Assembly (NCBI GenBank): GCA_029817715.1
Contig: JARUPY010000089.1
Location: 1,302,001 to 1,366,000, forward strand
Reading direction: 5' to 3'
DNA: 64,000 nt
DNA from: Melastoma dodecandrum
Taxonomy: Eukaryota > Streptophyta > Magnoliopsida > Myrtales > Melastomataceae
Part shown: piece by piece, positions 1 through 10,828 of the stretch
Numbering within the stretch: the first letter of the stretch is position 1
Layout of the letters: every line of letters starts with the position of its first letter
Notes under the pieces: generated by a model
Told to the model about the DNA's origin: nothing
What the model saw: the letters and a program-made list of their open reading frames with translations, nothing else
The model's database searches: none
Made by a program: the position numbers and the translations under genes

Positions 1-356
1 GTCGAGTAGTTGTACCCAATGTGTTTCCCAAAGAAAAACTTGGGGCGGTTGGCAAACATGACGTCGTTGTTCTTGACGAAGCATTCTCCGGCGAGAGAAA
101 GGGAGGAGACGAGCAGGACGGGGCGGTTACCGAAGCGGAGGAGGATTAAAGGCCCAAATCTTTGGGAGAGGTCATGGAGGGCGCGGTGAAGGGGGAGCCT
201 GAAGTGGTGGAGGTGGCCGATGATAGGGAGTGCTGGAGGAGATGGGGGAAGGGTCTTGTTATTCGAGCCGGTGGATCGGGGACGAAAGAAGTAGAGGAGG
301 AGAGTACTGAGGAAGAGGACTGAGATCGGCACGAAGAATTGGGATATCTCCACCAT
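1..356 (-). CDS. Cytochrome P450, CYP81-like, N-terminal part (runs off left edge)
   Basis: Reading leftwards from the ATG at 354-356 gives 118 uninterrupted residues before the window ends. They comprise an N-terminal membrane anchor (about residues 5-24), then the proline-rich hinge [15 protein letters not shown] typical of ER-bound plant A-type P450s, then [12 protein letters not shown] and [17 protein letters not shown], which match the start of CYP81-family enzymes. Such enzymes are haem mono-oxygenases of specialised metabolism (indole glucosinolate, isoflavonoid or lignan hydroxylation); the substrate here cannot be told. A TATTTATA-like sequence lies about 65 bp upstream on the coding strand. 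The next gene, on the same strand, is a close relative, so this is a tandem P450 pair. The haem-binding half is outside the window, so intactness is unknown. Confidence 0.85.
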   Translation of the reverse strand, partial: MVEISQFFVPISVLFLSTLLLYFFRPRSTGSNNKTLPPSPPALPIIGHLHHFRLPLHRALHDLSQRFGPLILLRFGNRPVLLVSSLSLAGECFVKNNDVMFANRPKFFFGKHIGYNYS

Positions 357-500
357 TGGCTTTGGTTTGGCGAAGATGCCTTTGCTCGCGTGTTTTCGCA
401 GTCGAGCTAGAAGGAAGGTTATAAATACACCTCTAGAGGGGGTGGTTTGGTGACTCCCCTGACCGTATCGCTAGCTTCGGTTGACAAATAAAGAAAAAGG

Positions 501-698
501 TAGCCCCTTCACCGGAGCATACCAGCACTCCCCATTTGAGGAATGATCAAACAGAGCGATGTAAGTCGTGTTTTATCATGTCCGACTTTACGATCTCGAA
601 CTCTCCTGTTGCTTGCTTTATGTGGACGAATACAGAAACGGGAGCTCCTTCACGGAAGTAATACCAGCACTCCCCCTACTCTCCATTTGAGGATTGAT
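501..698. repeat. Imperfect direct repeat upstream of the first P450
   Basis: Two copies, about 501-547 and 641-698, share a CCTTCAC..GGA start, the block ATACCAGCACTCCCC and the end CCATTTGAGGA.TGAT. The second copy has a short insertion (CTACT). Spacing is about 145 bp. It could be a promoter duplication or part of a decayed element. Confidence 0.55.
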
Positions 699-1000
699 GG
701 TGAGGTAACTGATGACACGACCTTACAACCCATTTAGCCATGGTTCCATAAATCTCCAATTATTAGGTGACAGTGTTTTGACCTTCACTTCACCTAAGCC
801 TCTGTGTCGTAACACAGCACGTAAACCACGTCATGTATATTGTGACATGGAAATGTCATCACCTTGAAAAAGCGAAGCATCTAATAAGAAGGGAAGTCGT
901 GCCACATTTGCTCAAAAGAGTAAAGAAAAAAAGATGAGACGACATTATTTAGGACAGCACCACAAAAAGTACACCCTCCAATTAACATCAACGTCAGGGG

Positions 1001-1137
1001 CATTTGGTTTCTGAAAGAGAAGTGAAATGGACTTCCATTTCGGTGAAAATGATATAGAATGAAATTTCATTCTAGGCGATATCAAACAGAATGAGTCGGA
1101 ATATGATCAAATCCATTCCATTTCGAACCAAACAGAC
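1001..1137. mobile_element. Possible MITE-like foldback remnant
   Basis: The left end reads CATTTGGTTTC and the right end, reverse complemented, reads CTGTTTGGTTCG. The interior is rich in GAAATGGA and TCCATTCC tracts in opposite orientation. Loose inverted ends of this kind are common in plant hAT or Harbinger MITEs. No clean target-site duplication was seen, so the family is not assigned. The rest of 357-1626 holds no convincing gene. Confidence 0.35.
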
Positions 1138-1626
1138 CGAAGTTACCATCCCCCTCATCAGACATTTTCACGTCAAGCCGATTGACTATCCATCCCTCTC
1201 CATCTTCATTCCGGCCGACCTCGTCGAAGTTCAGCAAGGATCTTGCCGGAATCAATGGTATCCTTCCCTCTCCATCTTCATTTCCTGGAACCATTCATTA
1301 TTTTCCCATTTCCATGGGCAGACATTACCCGACGACAGCGCTCGGAACAGGACCCGCAGGCATAATCAGAACAAAAATTTTGTTTTCGAATATTGACACG
1401 CAGACATTACTCCTCGACGAACAGGATTTTATTAAGACAAGCCCACATTACACGACCAATATCGATGAGGGGAAAATACATGACCCACGAGACAAGCCCA
1501 ACTGTAATGAAAAAGAAAACATCAAGAAAGCACTGCCCAGTCGACGCACATTAATTACGTCGCTATAATTGTAACACCACAGAGAAGTTACTGTCTTCCC
1601 CACCCTCCCGGGCGGTAGACTTTCAT

Positions 1627-3247
1627 TCAGGCCTGCGAGAACACAACCTTGTCGAGGATCGGACGGGCCTTACACATGGCTACCAGCGGCACCAGCTTCG
1701 GCATGGTTATCCCCCCTGCTTCCCTTGTGTCTACCATCTCCTCTCCTTCCCTCTTCCACTCGAAGCACTGTATGAGAGACCCCAGAGTCAGCCCCACCAC
1801 CCTTTGTGCCAGCGTCGCCCCCGGGCATGCCCTCCTCCCTATCCCGAATGGCATTATCAGCTTCTGCGCTTTCTCTCCTCCCTCGAATCTCTCCGGCCTG
1901 AACTCGAACGGATCCTTCCACGTCTCCGGGTCCTTGTGTATGGCCCATCCGTTGACCAGGAGCATGGTGCCCTGAGGTACAGTGTACCCTCCTATGGTGC
2001 ATTCCTCTGCCGACTCGTGTGGGACCAGGAGCGGGGCTACAGAGTTCAACCGCAGGGTTTCCCAGATGATGTTCTGGAGGTAAGGGAGCTTCGCCACGTC
2101 GTGCTCGTCTAGTGCTCGTCTATCAGCCGGTCCTGCCCGATGTGGGCATCTATCTCTTCTCTCGCCTTCTCCAGAACTTCGGGGTGGTTGAGGAGATTGG
2201 ACAGTGCCCACTCCAACGTCAGGGAGGATGTGTCCGTTCCGGCCAATAGGAGAATCTGCACACATATATATGCCAAAAATATGAGACCTCTTAAATGTAA
2301 CTTTAGCACTAATCATGAATGTCAAGCTGAATCGTAATAGAGGCTGTCCATTTTTATTACCTGGCTTGATGGTTTGATCGGTATATTCCTCCGGCTGAGA
2401 CTTCTGCAAGTCCAGCAGGTGGTCGATCATTGTGTTCTTGAATTCGCCCTTTCCTTTGTTAGCACGTTGTTCCTCGAGCCTGTATGAATCTATCACAAGC
2501 ATTTGCGAGCCCAACCACCTTCTTCTTAAACCCTCCGTAGTCGATAAACCTCAGAATAGGCAAGAAATCGCTGGGATCCGATGCCCCGGCGAGCTTGACC
2601 ACCTCCTTGACCACTTCCCTCACCTTGCTCGCCTCCTCTTCGTCGGTCACTTCCTCCCCAAAGTACCTCTTCCCCGCGATCATCCTCATCATGATGTTAA
2701 AGGTCAACTCGGCAAGCATATCCCTCATCTCCACCCTGACGAAGTCGAGGGAGGCTCCCCTGGAGAGCCTCTTCATCAGCCTCCTGATCTCGTCCTTCCT
2801 TATGTCGAGGAGAAGGCCGAGGCGATGAGGGGAGAGGATCTCATTAGCGCTGATACGGCGGAGGTTGCGCCAACGCTGTCCGTAGGAGGATTCCAAGAGT
2901 GTGGAGTGGTCATAGCCGAGCTCCTTTCCGACGAGGGACTTGGGGCGGTTGGCAAGGACGACATCGTTCTTGGTGAAGCACTCCTGGGCGAGCTGGAAGG
3001 AAGTAACAACGAGGACAGGTCGGGTGCCAAAACGGAGCAGGAAGATGGAACCATACTTGTGGGAGAGGTCGTAGAGAGTTTGGTGGAGGGGCTGCTTGAG
3101 GAAGTGGAGGTGGCCGATGATTGGTAGGGACGGCGGGCTCGGGGGGAGGTTGCGGCTGCGGTTCTTGCCGTAGAGGTGGTAGAGGTAGCAAAGAGTAAGG
3201 AGCAAGAGAAGGGAGGGAACAACATATGGGAAGATGTTTTGCTCCAT
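1627..3247 (-). pseudogene. Cytochrome P450, CYP81-like, frameshifted
   Basis: Exon 1 starts at the ATG at 3245-3247 with a membrane anchor, the hinge [17 protein letters not shown] and a CYP81-like N-terminal half. The second exon region carries AGTDTSS (oxygen-binding helix I), ETLR (ExxR), PERF and PFGIGRRACPGATLA (haem-cysteine loop), ending at 1627. Two lesions break the frame. Near 2476-2482 the reading after CDRFIQ shifts, and the expected LEEQRANKGK continues in another frame. At 2101-2122 an 11-bp unit (GTGCTCGTCTA on the plus strand) is duplicated in tandem, so coding reads IDEH then stop. The phase-1 intron normally after KGL has a GTAATA donor near 2358, but the acceptor cannot be placed without changing frame or adding residues. 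A TATATATAAA box lies near 3343-3353. Either a young pseudogene or, less likely, assembly errors. Confidence 0.75.
2101..2122. repeat. 11-bp perfect tandem duplication inside the P450
   Basis: GTGCTCGTCTA occurs twice back to back (2101-2111, 2112-2122). On the coding strand the second copy introduces TAG after IDEH and shifts the frame; removing one copy restores DRLIDEHDVAKLPYLQNI, the expected family sequence. Confidence 0.9.
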
Positions 3248-3789
3248 GCCTTTTGCTAATGTTTGTCAATGGAGTTTGACATCGGGATTGTGTGTTTGAG
3301 TTGGGAATGGGATGATGAGTGTATTGTGGGGGGATTTGTTTATATATATAACGAGACGGGTGGGAAGATTACCATATAGAAACTATATAACCAAGTTGAA
3401 TTCTTTCTCGATTAAATGTGTTTTTGCTGGGTCATCAATTATGCGGTCGAGGAGGCATTGTCATCAATTACGTCAGCACCCGGATATTAATCGGGTCGAA
3501 TCCAAATCCCCTCCCCCCCCCCGGCACCTCCGTTGGTTTTGTTGCTTGCTTCCCCTCCATTCTTTCACCTCTTCCAGATGACGACGTCGTCGGTGCAGTT
3601 GAACTACTTATTCACGTATGATTAAACTAAGATTAGCCTTCATAGACTGTGCTTTTTAAACTTTAAAGATCATTGAGCATGCTTACTGTTTCATAAAAAA
3701 ACGTTGAACATGGTTAAAAATATTTGATTAATTCCTATTGTCCCTAAACATGATTAGGTGACCGATTTCGAATTTAAGGTTAATTACAT

Positions 3790-4857
3790 GAAACTAATAT
3801 TCCAATTAAAACAATCGCGGGGCATCAGGTAGATTGGATGGCTGCTGTCCTTTTGATGCATGTGTATAACATATGTACTCACAGTTTTCAATAAAATGAC
3901 GTGTTCTGCATTGCCAGGGTGACCGGTGAAGTGAATTGTGTCAAATGGGATTCCGACTGGTTCATTGTTAGCTTCTTGTTCCGACGACATCCGCTTATTC
4001 TGGTGTTTATCAGTGATGATATACAATTGGTTTACGACAGCAAAGGTCAAATAGAGCATATCTGCAATGCAATTTAATTTGGTCGAAAGTTTGTTGATGC
4101 AGTTACAAATTGAATAGACACGCATCAGTATTTCGCTTATGATTTGCTTTACACTTGTTCCATGTCCAGTCTAATTAGTTAAATTTAATCAAGGAATGTG
4201 GGACTCATTATGATCGTCCTACAGATTTGGAGTATGAGGCAGGAGAAATGTGTTCATGACTTGAAGGAGCACTCCAAGGTATTTCATTCCTTCTTTCCAA
4301 AAAGGATTAAGAATTTTTGTCCTCTTGGTCACATTCTGAAAAGCTGTATTGCAGGAAATCTATACTCTTGAGATGGAATCCGATGGGATGGGCACCAGTA
4401 ATCCTAATCAGCAGCTAGTACTTGCAAGGTCCTATATGAATTGAATCTTAAGTTTATGAAATAAAATTGACGTCTTTAGCTTTTACATCAGATTAGTATG
4501 ATATGGTGGATATTTCTTTTCAGTGCCTCATTTGATTCCACTGTAAAGCAGTGGGAAGTTGAACTAGGGAAACTAACACAGTTTGAACGGCCACAAGTGA
4601 GTTTACGGCTCATTATTCTATTGAAAGGTATTTCTCGATTGCTTTTTGTTTATGAGAGAACAGTTGCTCAGACCTTCTGGCGACTTGACCATTTTATCAC
4701 CAGCATTCAGCCGGAACGGGGGGAGTACATCGCCAGCGGATCTCTGGACAAGTCCGTGCACGGAGGAATCTTCGGAGTGTGGTGGAACAACGACCGTGAC
4801 GAGATCGCTGCCTGCTTCGCAAACAACACTGTCTGTTTCCTGGACTTCAGGATGTGA
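3790..4857 (+). pseudogene. HOS15/TBL1-type WD40 repeat gene remnant
   Basis: Separate blocks match in order the C-terminal WD40 propeller of HOS15 (plant TBL1/TBL1XR1, a histone-deacetylase corepressor subunit). They are ETNIPIKTIAGHQ (3790-3828), GEVNCVKWD then LASCSDD in a shifted frame (3925-4010), IWSMRQEKCVHDLKEHSK (4225-4278), EIYTL and NPNQQLVLA in different frames (4354-4430), SASFDSTVKQWEVELGKL (from 4524), and GEYIASGSLDKSVH joined directly to GGIF.V.WN...IAACFANNTVCFLDFRM and a stop (4855-4857). Introns are kept, so this is not a processed copy. A GGTGACC/GGTGAAG near-duplication at 3918-3931, several frameshifts, and loss of about 17 codons between SVH and GGIF show decay. The N-terminal LisH half was not found. 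Confidence 0.8.
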
Positions 4858-7052
4858 ATATTGGCCAGCAGCAAATCGCAACTGTTCGCGCGCGATTTAT
4901 CGGCGGAAGCGGGTTTCTCCTAGGCCTTCTTGCTGTTCGATCCTTTTTAAGGTAGACTGATTGTTGAGATGGAATGAAACCCCTTAGATGATGATGTACG
5001 TGATTGTTTTTCTATAAATGGATTCGATGGGTTCAGCCAAAACCAAAATTAATAATCTCCTTGAACAATTTATTTATTGAATTCTAAAAAAAAAAAAAAA
5101 AAAAATTTATATATATATTTTTATTGGTCGGAAAGGAAAAGGAAAGGGGAGGGTTGGGGTCTCTGTCCGTCTCTCTCCTCTTCTTCTTTGTTTACTACTA
5201 ACAAGACTTCACCGTCCCAGTTCTCGATTGCTCCAAACGTCCTCGATCCCCGTATGAAGTAATTCATTCCTCGCGATCTCCGGCCATCCCTTTCTTTATG
5301 GACTTCTTTCATTAGTTGCTTCCTGTTTACTAAAATTTTTGCTAGTTAGGGTTACGAGTGGGCATCGATTTCTTCCCTTTTTTGAGGAGTGTGATTCTTT
5401 GTTTCTGGGGATCGGATACTGTTTATGTTCAAGGGAGGTAAGGTGTTGAATGGGGGAGTGGTGTCCGTGGGTTTTGGTGATGGCGCCTGGATAAACTGTG
5501 TTTCATGTTGGTTTTTGTGAGGGTAATCCACGGGGATCGGATCATTTTCCTTTTTCTTTGTTTGCTTGTGGAAGATCATTTGTTAGGCTGGCCAGGGGTG
5601 TTGGCGAGGGCGTTCATCCATCCATCCATACGAGATAATTCGGCTTGTTTTGACCTGAAGTGGTCGGATTTGTTGCGGTAGAAAGTATGGGGCATGAGTA
5701 GTTTGAAGTAGCTTATGGATTTCGCTATTTCCGGGGCCGGCGGTGGCATCTGTCTCCATGCCCCTTGTCCTGGAAACAGTGACGAAGTAGAGCTATGTTA
5801 TTCGTAGATAACACTTCGGCCAACATAATTTGTTCCGGGAGATTAGTCATTTAGGTAGTAGATGAACCGTCTACATCAGCAACGGCACGATGTTTTTAAT
5901 TATTAAAAAAAGAAAAGAAAACGAAAAAACAAACTGTTTCATTTGTGACTCTCTTTCATGCTTTTTCTTGCATTGTTTGGGGGTTGAATATTTAATGGAT
6001 CTAAGAGGACTTTATTTACTTTCTGTTGATGGATATCGGATTGTTACCGATGAAATCCAGTGGGATTTCCCTGTGGGTAGAATTAATTGATGTAGTTATT
6101 TGATGATGTCATGTTCTGTGGTATTTTAATACGACTTCCTTTTCTTATTCGTATCGGTAGTTGGTAACTCAAATCTGCTTATCTACGGGCGATCAGTGGC
6201 CGGCGTCGGTAACATTATTCAAGAATGTCTAGTTCTACTTCTTTGAGGGATGTTTACTCATCTGTTTTTAGAGGGTGGTCATGCAATATGAAGACAATTG
6301 CTTGATCCTATGAAGTTATTGTGTGCTTGAAAGAAGGATAGGCACAGTCTTTTTTGTACACACTGCAGGTCGTATTTTATGTTGCTTTCTGATTTTGTGA
6401 CATCTATGCTTCATTTCTTGTTGTCATTATCTACCAGTTGTTATTGCCCTGTGGTAATTTTTCAATACCAATAAGCCCAACCTATATGTTTTCTGTAAAT
6501 GCCGGCTTATCTAAATGCCTATCCAGTTCACCGGAAAGTCAAAGATGCTTATTTCTAATGATAAAAAACTACTAAATTCTTGTGCAAAAAAAAAAAAACT
6601 TTGGATATTCTGGTATTGTATATCCCTTAATATTATTGAATATCTATGAGATTTCCTGTGCAAAATTTTGTGTTGTTGCGTGAGATTTTGAACATCACTG
6701 TCCAAATTTTGAAATTTCTTAGTTCTCTATTTTAAGTATTTAACTGAGGAGTCAAGGTTTAAGAAGAGCATCAGAATTGAAATTCTCCTTCGAAAATGAA
6801 TTTCCTTCCTTTCTTCAAGAGGGACAGATTGCAGAATTCTTTGGATGTGCTATTCAGAAGGAAAATTTCGGTTTCTTAGAGATAAATAAGACGCTAGATA
6901 TGTACACCATCCTTGGTGTAACTTGGCTGCCTTCGTCAGGTTCAGTTAATTTGGATGATTTTTTTTTTTTGGTTATTTAACTGGATTTGATGATTTTCCG
7001 GCCAAAAGCTGGAGGTAAACCGTTTTTATTGATAGTGATGGTGACTACAGGA
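4858..7052. other. Intergenic DNA and probable 5' UTR/introns of the U-box gene
   Basis: No supported coding sequence. A run of about 20 A at 5086-5105 separates the WD40 remnant from a pyrimidine-rich stretch (5150-5250) that looks like a plant 5' UTR. GT-rich, T-rich intron-like DNA then continues to the acceptor at 7049-7050. The UTR exon borders cannot be fixed from sequence alone. Confidence 0.4.
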
Positions 7053-10000
7053 ATGATGAAGATATCTGCATTAAAGGCGCTGTTGAATGACATTTCATTG
7101 TACTTTCATATGTCTTCTTCGGATGCAATATGCATTGAACCTGCTCCAATGTACTACAAAAAAGTGGAGGAAATACTGAGGTTATTGAAGCCAATACTTG
7201 ATGCCATAGCTGGCTCCGGCTTGGATTCTGATGGCATGCTTAACAAGGATTTTGAGGAGATTAATCAATCTGTCGAAGAACTGAGATTGATCTTTGAGAG
7301 TTGGCAACCCTTGTTGAGCAAGATTTACTTTGTAAGTGATAATGATGAATTCTAGGTGATTCTCATGCTTGTAAAATGAATCAGTTGGTCATTTCTGTTG
7401 CTTAAGTCTGGTGATTTTTCCTTTACTCATACATCGGGCAAACAAGCCCATCTTACTTGTTATTTACTCGATATGCTACAAAATCTACATTTGTTGCTCA
7501 TCCTTGTTTGACAGCTGCATATGGTTCGGGATATCATAGCTTCTTTTTTCACCTTTGTCCAGAGGTGCTATGCATTGGATGATTTAGTCTGCTTGCTTGT
7601 TATGCACAATGTCAGAAATATGATTTTCTACTCTATGTTAAAAGGTACCTAGTGATAGATTCCTGTTTGGCGTCATGCATTTGCTAGCTATCTATTTCTG
7701 TGTGAAAACATTTCTTTTCTTTTCTTTTAGAAAAAAGGTTCCTGTGATCTGAAGTGTTAAAATGAAGTTGATTTCTCAAAATCCGATTATGAGATATCAA
7801 TATTTTGGAAAATTATCTCATATGATAGAATTGGGTCATAAGATACTTAGGCGATGGCTATGAACCCAGAGCCTGTAACCTAATAACTTCCCACTACTCT
7901 TGCCTCTCTATGATGAGATTCTTAGATTTCGGATCAATGATTCTATAGGCTGGCGCTGTAGTTGGAACCTAGAGGCCCTGAAACTTCTGAGCGAACCTAG
8001 CGTTGGTCTTTGAGAAATGTTTATTTGACCACAGTATGTTTTCTGTCCCAGAAAGATGATATCCAAAGCTTAATGGGAACTGCAGAGTTCCTTGATGTCT
8101 GTCTGCAAGTTCTTTTGATGTTATTACTTTCGGCATGTTTATGATTTTCTTTTCATTGAGAAGCATGTTTTATGTTTAATCACATGATTTTGGTGTATTC
8201 TTCAGATTGTTCAAACTGAGCTCCTCATCTCAAAAATGCGTAGCGGCTGCCTTGACATTTTACAGTTGCTTTCTTCTAATGAAAATCTTCCAGAGGAGCT
8301 TAGTTCAGCATCACTGGAGGTAAATGGAAGTTCTCTCTGGCATTCATAAACTGCTGAGTTTAGCAGAAAGTTTTGTATGATATTAGTCGATTTTTTTATT
8401 TCTTCGAAATGATTATTAGCATATAAGAAATTCGACAAATGTGGCTCCATCATGGAAAAGCAAAAGATGTTCTTGCTTGACTACCCTATCTGCCATTCGT
8501 GTTTAAACCTGTAGGATTTTTTTGATGCTGACGTATTCAGTGCTATTACTTATGTTCACTTCATCCCAAGGCAGTTTTAGTCTGTTTGTGCTGATGTCAC
8601 ATTTCCTCTGAACAATCACAGTATTGTATTCAAAAGCTTAAGCACATGGGTCAGGATCAAACATCGGCCCTCGTTGCTGAAGCCTTGAGAAATCAAGAAG
8701 ATAGCATTGGCCCCACTTCATCAGTCCTTGCTAAAATCGCTGAAAATATGTGCTTGAAGTCAAACAAAGATATTTTAATTGAAGCCGTAGCCCTTGAAAA
8801 GCTCAAGGAGAATGCAGAACAATCAGAGAATACTGGTGAGGCCGAGTACTTTGATCAGTTGACCTCTCTTGTGACGAGAATGCATGATCGCCTTGTAGCG
8901 ATAAAACAGATGGAAATGCCCAGTCCTGTCCCAATTCCACGAGACTTCTGCTGTCCCCTCTCTCTTGAACTGATGACAGATCCAGTGATTGTGGCATCGG
9001 GGCAAACTTATGAGAGGGCTTTCATTAGGGATTGGCTTGACATGGGGCTCACTGTTTGTCCCAAGACTCGTAAACCATTGGCTCACGCCAACTTGATTCC
9101 CAATTACACGGTGAAAGCACTCATTGCTAATTGGTGCGAGGTAAACGACGTCAAGTTGCCAGATCCTGCCAAATCATTGAGCTCAAATGATTCTTCACCC
9201 CTTCAATTCCATACAGATTCTGGCATTTCTGAGGAGCAGATTTCAAGGACTAACCAGACTGCAGTCTCCCAGTTTGTCCGACCAGTGGATTCTCCAGCCA
9301 GGAGTCTGATTGGATCCGGAGTCCGTCGAGAAGTGACTTCTCCGTTACATTCTCGCTCTGCCTCGTCAAGTGCTGTTCAATTCAGAACAGCTGCAGATAG
9401 GCGGGATTTGGATATCGGAAGAGTCTCTCTGGGTGATGATGCTGAAGAAAGCTCCTCTAACCTGGAAGATGATAGTATTGATTCTTCCAGTCTACCATCG
9501 ATGACACCTGATAGGAAAGAGTTCTCTAATGCTCTTGGTCGTGACGAGCAGGTCGCTACAAGCCATAAGAGAGCTGTTTCTTCATCTAACGCACATCCCA
9601 GTGCTAGTGTTCCGCACGGGGGAGCAAATGGATCATCTCATACAAACGATTATGCCAGCGATGCTTCTGGGGAGATGAAATCTCAATTACAGGATAGTTC
9701 TAGTTCAATCCCCACATCAAGAGAAGCTGAGATTCCTCCACGGTTAGTGGAGACGAGATCCAGAAGCCAGATGATCTGGCGTCGGCCATCCGACAGGCTT
9801 GTTCCTAGAATCGTTTCTTCCTCGGCTGTTGAGACAAGAGCTGATCTTTCTGGAATTGAAGCACAAGTTAAGAAACTTGTTGAGGACCTAAAGACTAATT
9901 CAGTTGAAACTCAGAGAGCTGCGACATCTGATCTGCGACTTCTGGCAAAACACAGTATGGATAATAGAATTGTGATTGCTAATTCTGGTGCCATCAACTT

Positions 10001-10828
10001 GCTGGTCAGTCTGCTGAATTCTCCTGATGAAGGTATTCAAGAAAATGCCGTCACGGCACTTCTTAATCTTTCAATTAACGACAATAACAAGATTGCAATT
10101 GCCAATGCGGAAGCAATTGAACCTCTGATCCATGTCCTGCAATCCGGGAGTGCTGAGGCCAAGGAAAATGCGGCCGCCACTCTATTCAGCCTCTCTGTGA
10201 TTGAAGAGAACAAGGTCATGATAGGAAAATCTGGGGCCATCGTGCCTCTGGTGGAATTGCTTGGCAATGGAACTCCTCGGGGAAAAAAGGATGCTGCAAC
10301 TGCCCTGTTTAATTTATCCATACTACACGAAAACAAGACACGCATAGTCCAAGCTGGGGCAGTCAAGTACCTGGTGGACCTGATGGATCCGGCGGCTGGC
10401 ATGGTTGACAAGGCAGTAGCTGTGCTGGCGAATCTCGTGACAATCCAAGAGGGCCGCGCCGCGATCGGGCAGGAGCACGGGATCAGCGCGCTTGTCGAGG
10501 TCGTTGAGTTGGGCTCCCCAAGAGGGAAGGAGAATGCAGCGGCAGCCCTTCTGCAGCTCTCAACCAATAGCAACAGATACTGCAGTTTGGTTTTGCAGGA
10601 AGGAGCCATCCCGCCGTTAGTGGCATTGTCTCAGTCCGGAACTCCCCGTGCGAGAGAGAAGGTACGAATCATCACCCCGTAATCAATCCTTCTTCCCTGA
10701 TGATGAATTAATCGCGGGGATCTGATAATTCACCGGATACATACATTGTTCATTTGATGGCATGGCAGGCACAGGCTCTTCTCACCTACTTCAGGAATCA
10801 GCGACACGGGAACGCCGCAAGGGGATGA
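7053..10828 (+). CDS. PUB4: U-box/ARM-repeat E3 ubiquitin ligase, PUB4-like
   Basis: Coding exons are 7053-7331, 8206-8319, 8622-10661 and 10769-10828; all junctions are GT-AG and in phase, giving 830 residues. The N-terminal helical UND domain (about 1-235; MMKISALKALLNDISL start) precedes a U-box at about 236-305 (PRDFCCPLSLELMTDPVIVA, GQTYER, WCE). A serine-rich linker follows, then about five ARM repeats (about 555-812; LLNSPDEGIQENAVTALLNL type), and the protein ends YFRNQRHGNAARG. The family transfers ubiquitin from an E2 to substrates; PUB4 is linked to cytokinin, root meristem, tapetum and immune signalling. The first ATG after the acceptor at 7051 is chosen, with a second Met immediately after; the length equals that of Arabidopsis PUB4. 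The long exon would read through to a stop at 10680 if the last intron were retained. Confidence 0.93.

Noticed and set aside
1627..2514. 295-codon frame over the P450 C-terminal half
   Set aside because: It reads through the intron and through a region in the wrong frame; only its ends match the P450.
10037..10609. 190-codon minus-strand frame
   Set aside because: Antisense of the ARM repeats of the U-box gene; periodic because the repeats are.
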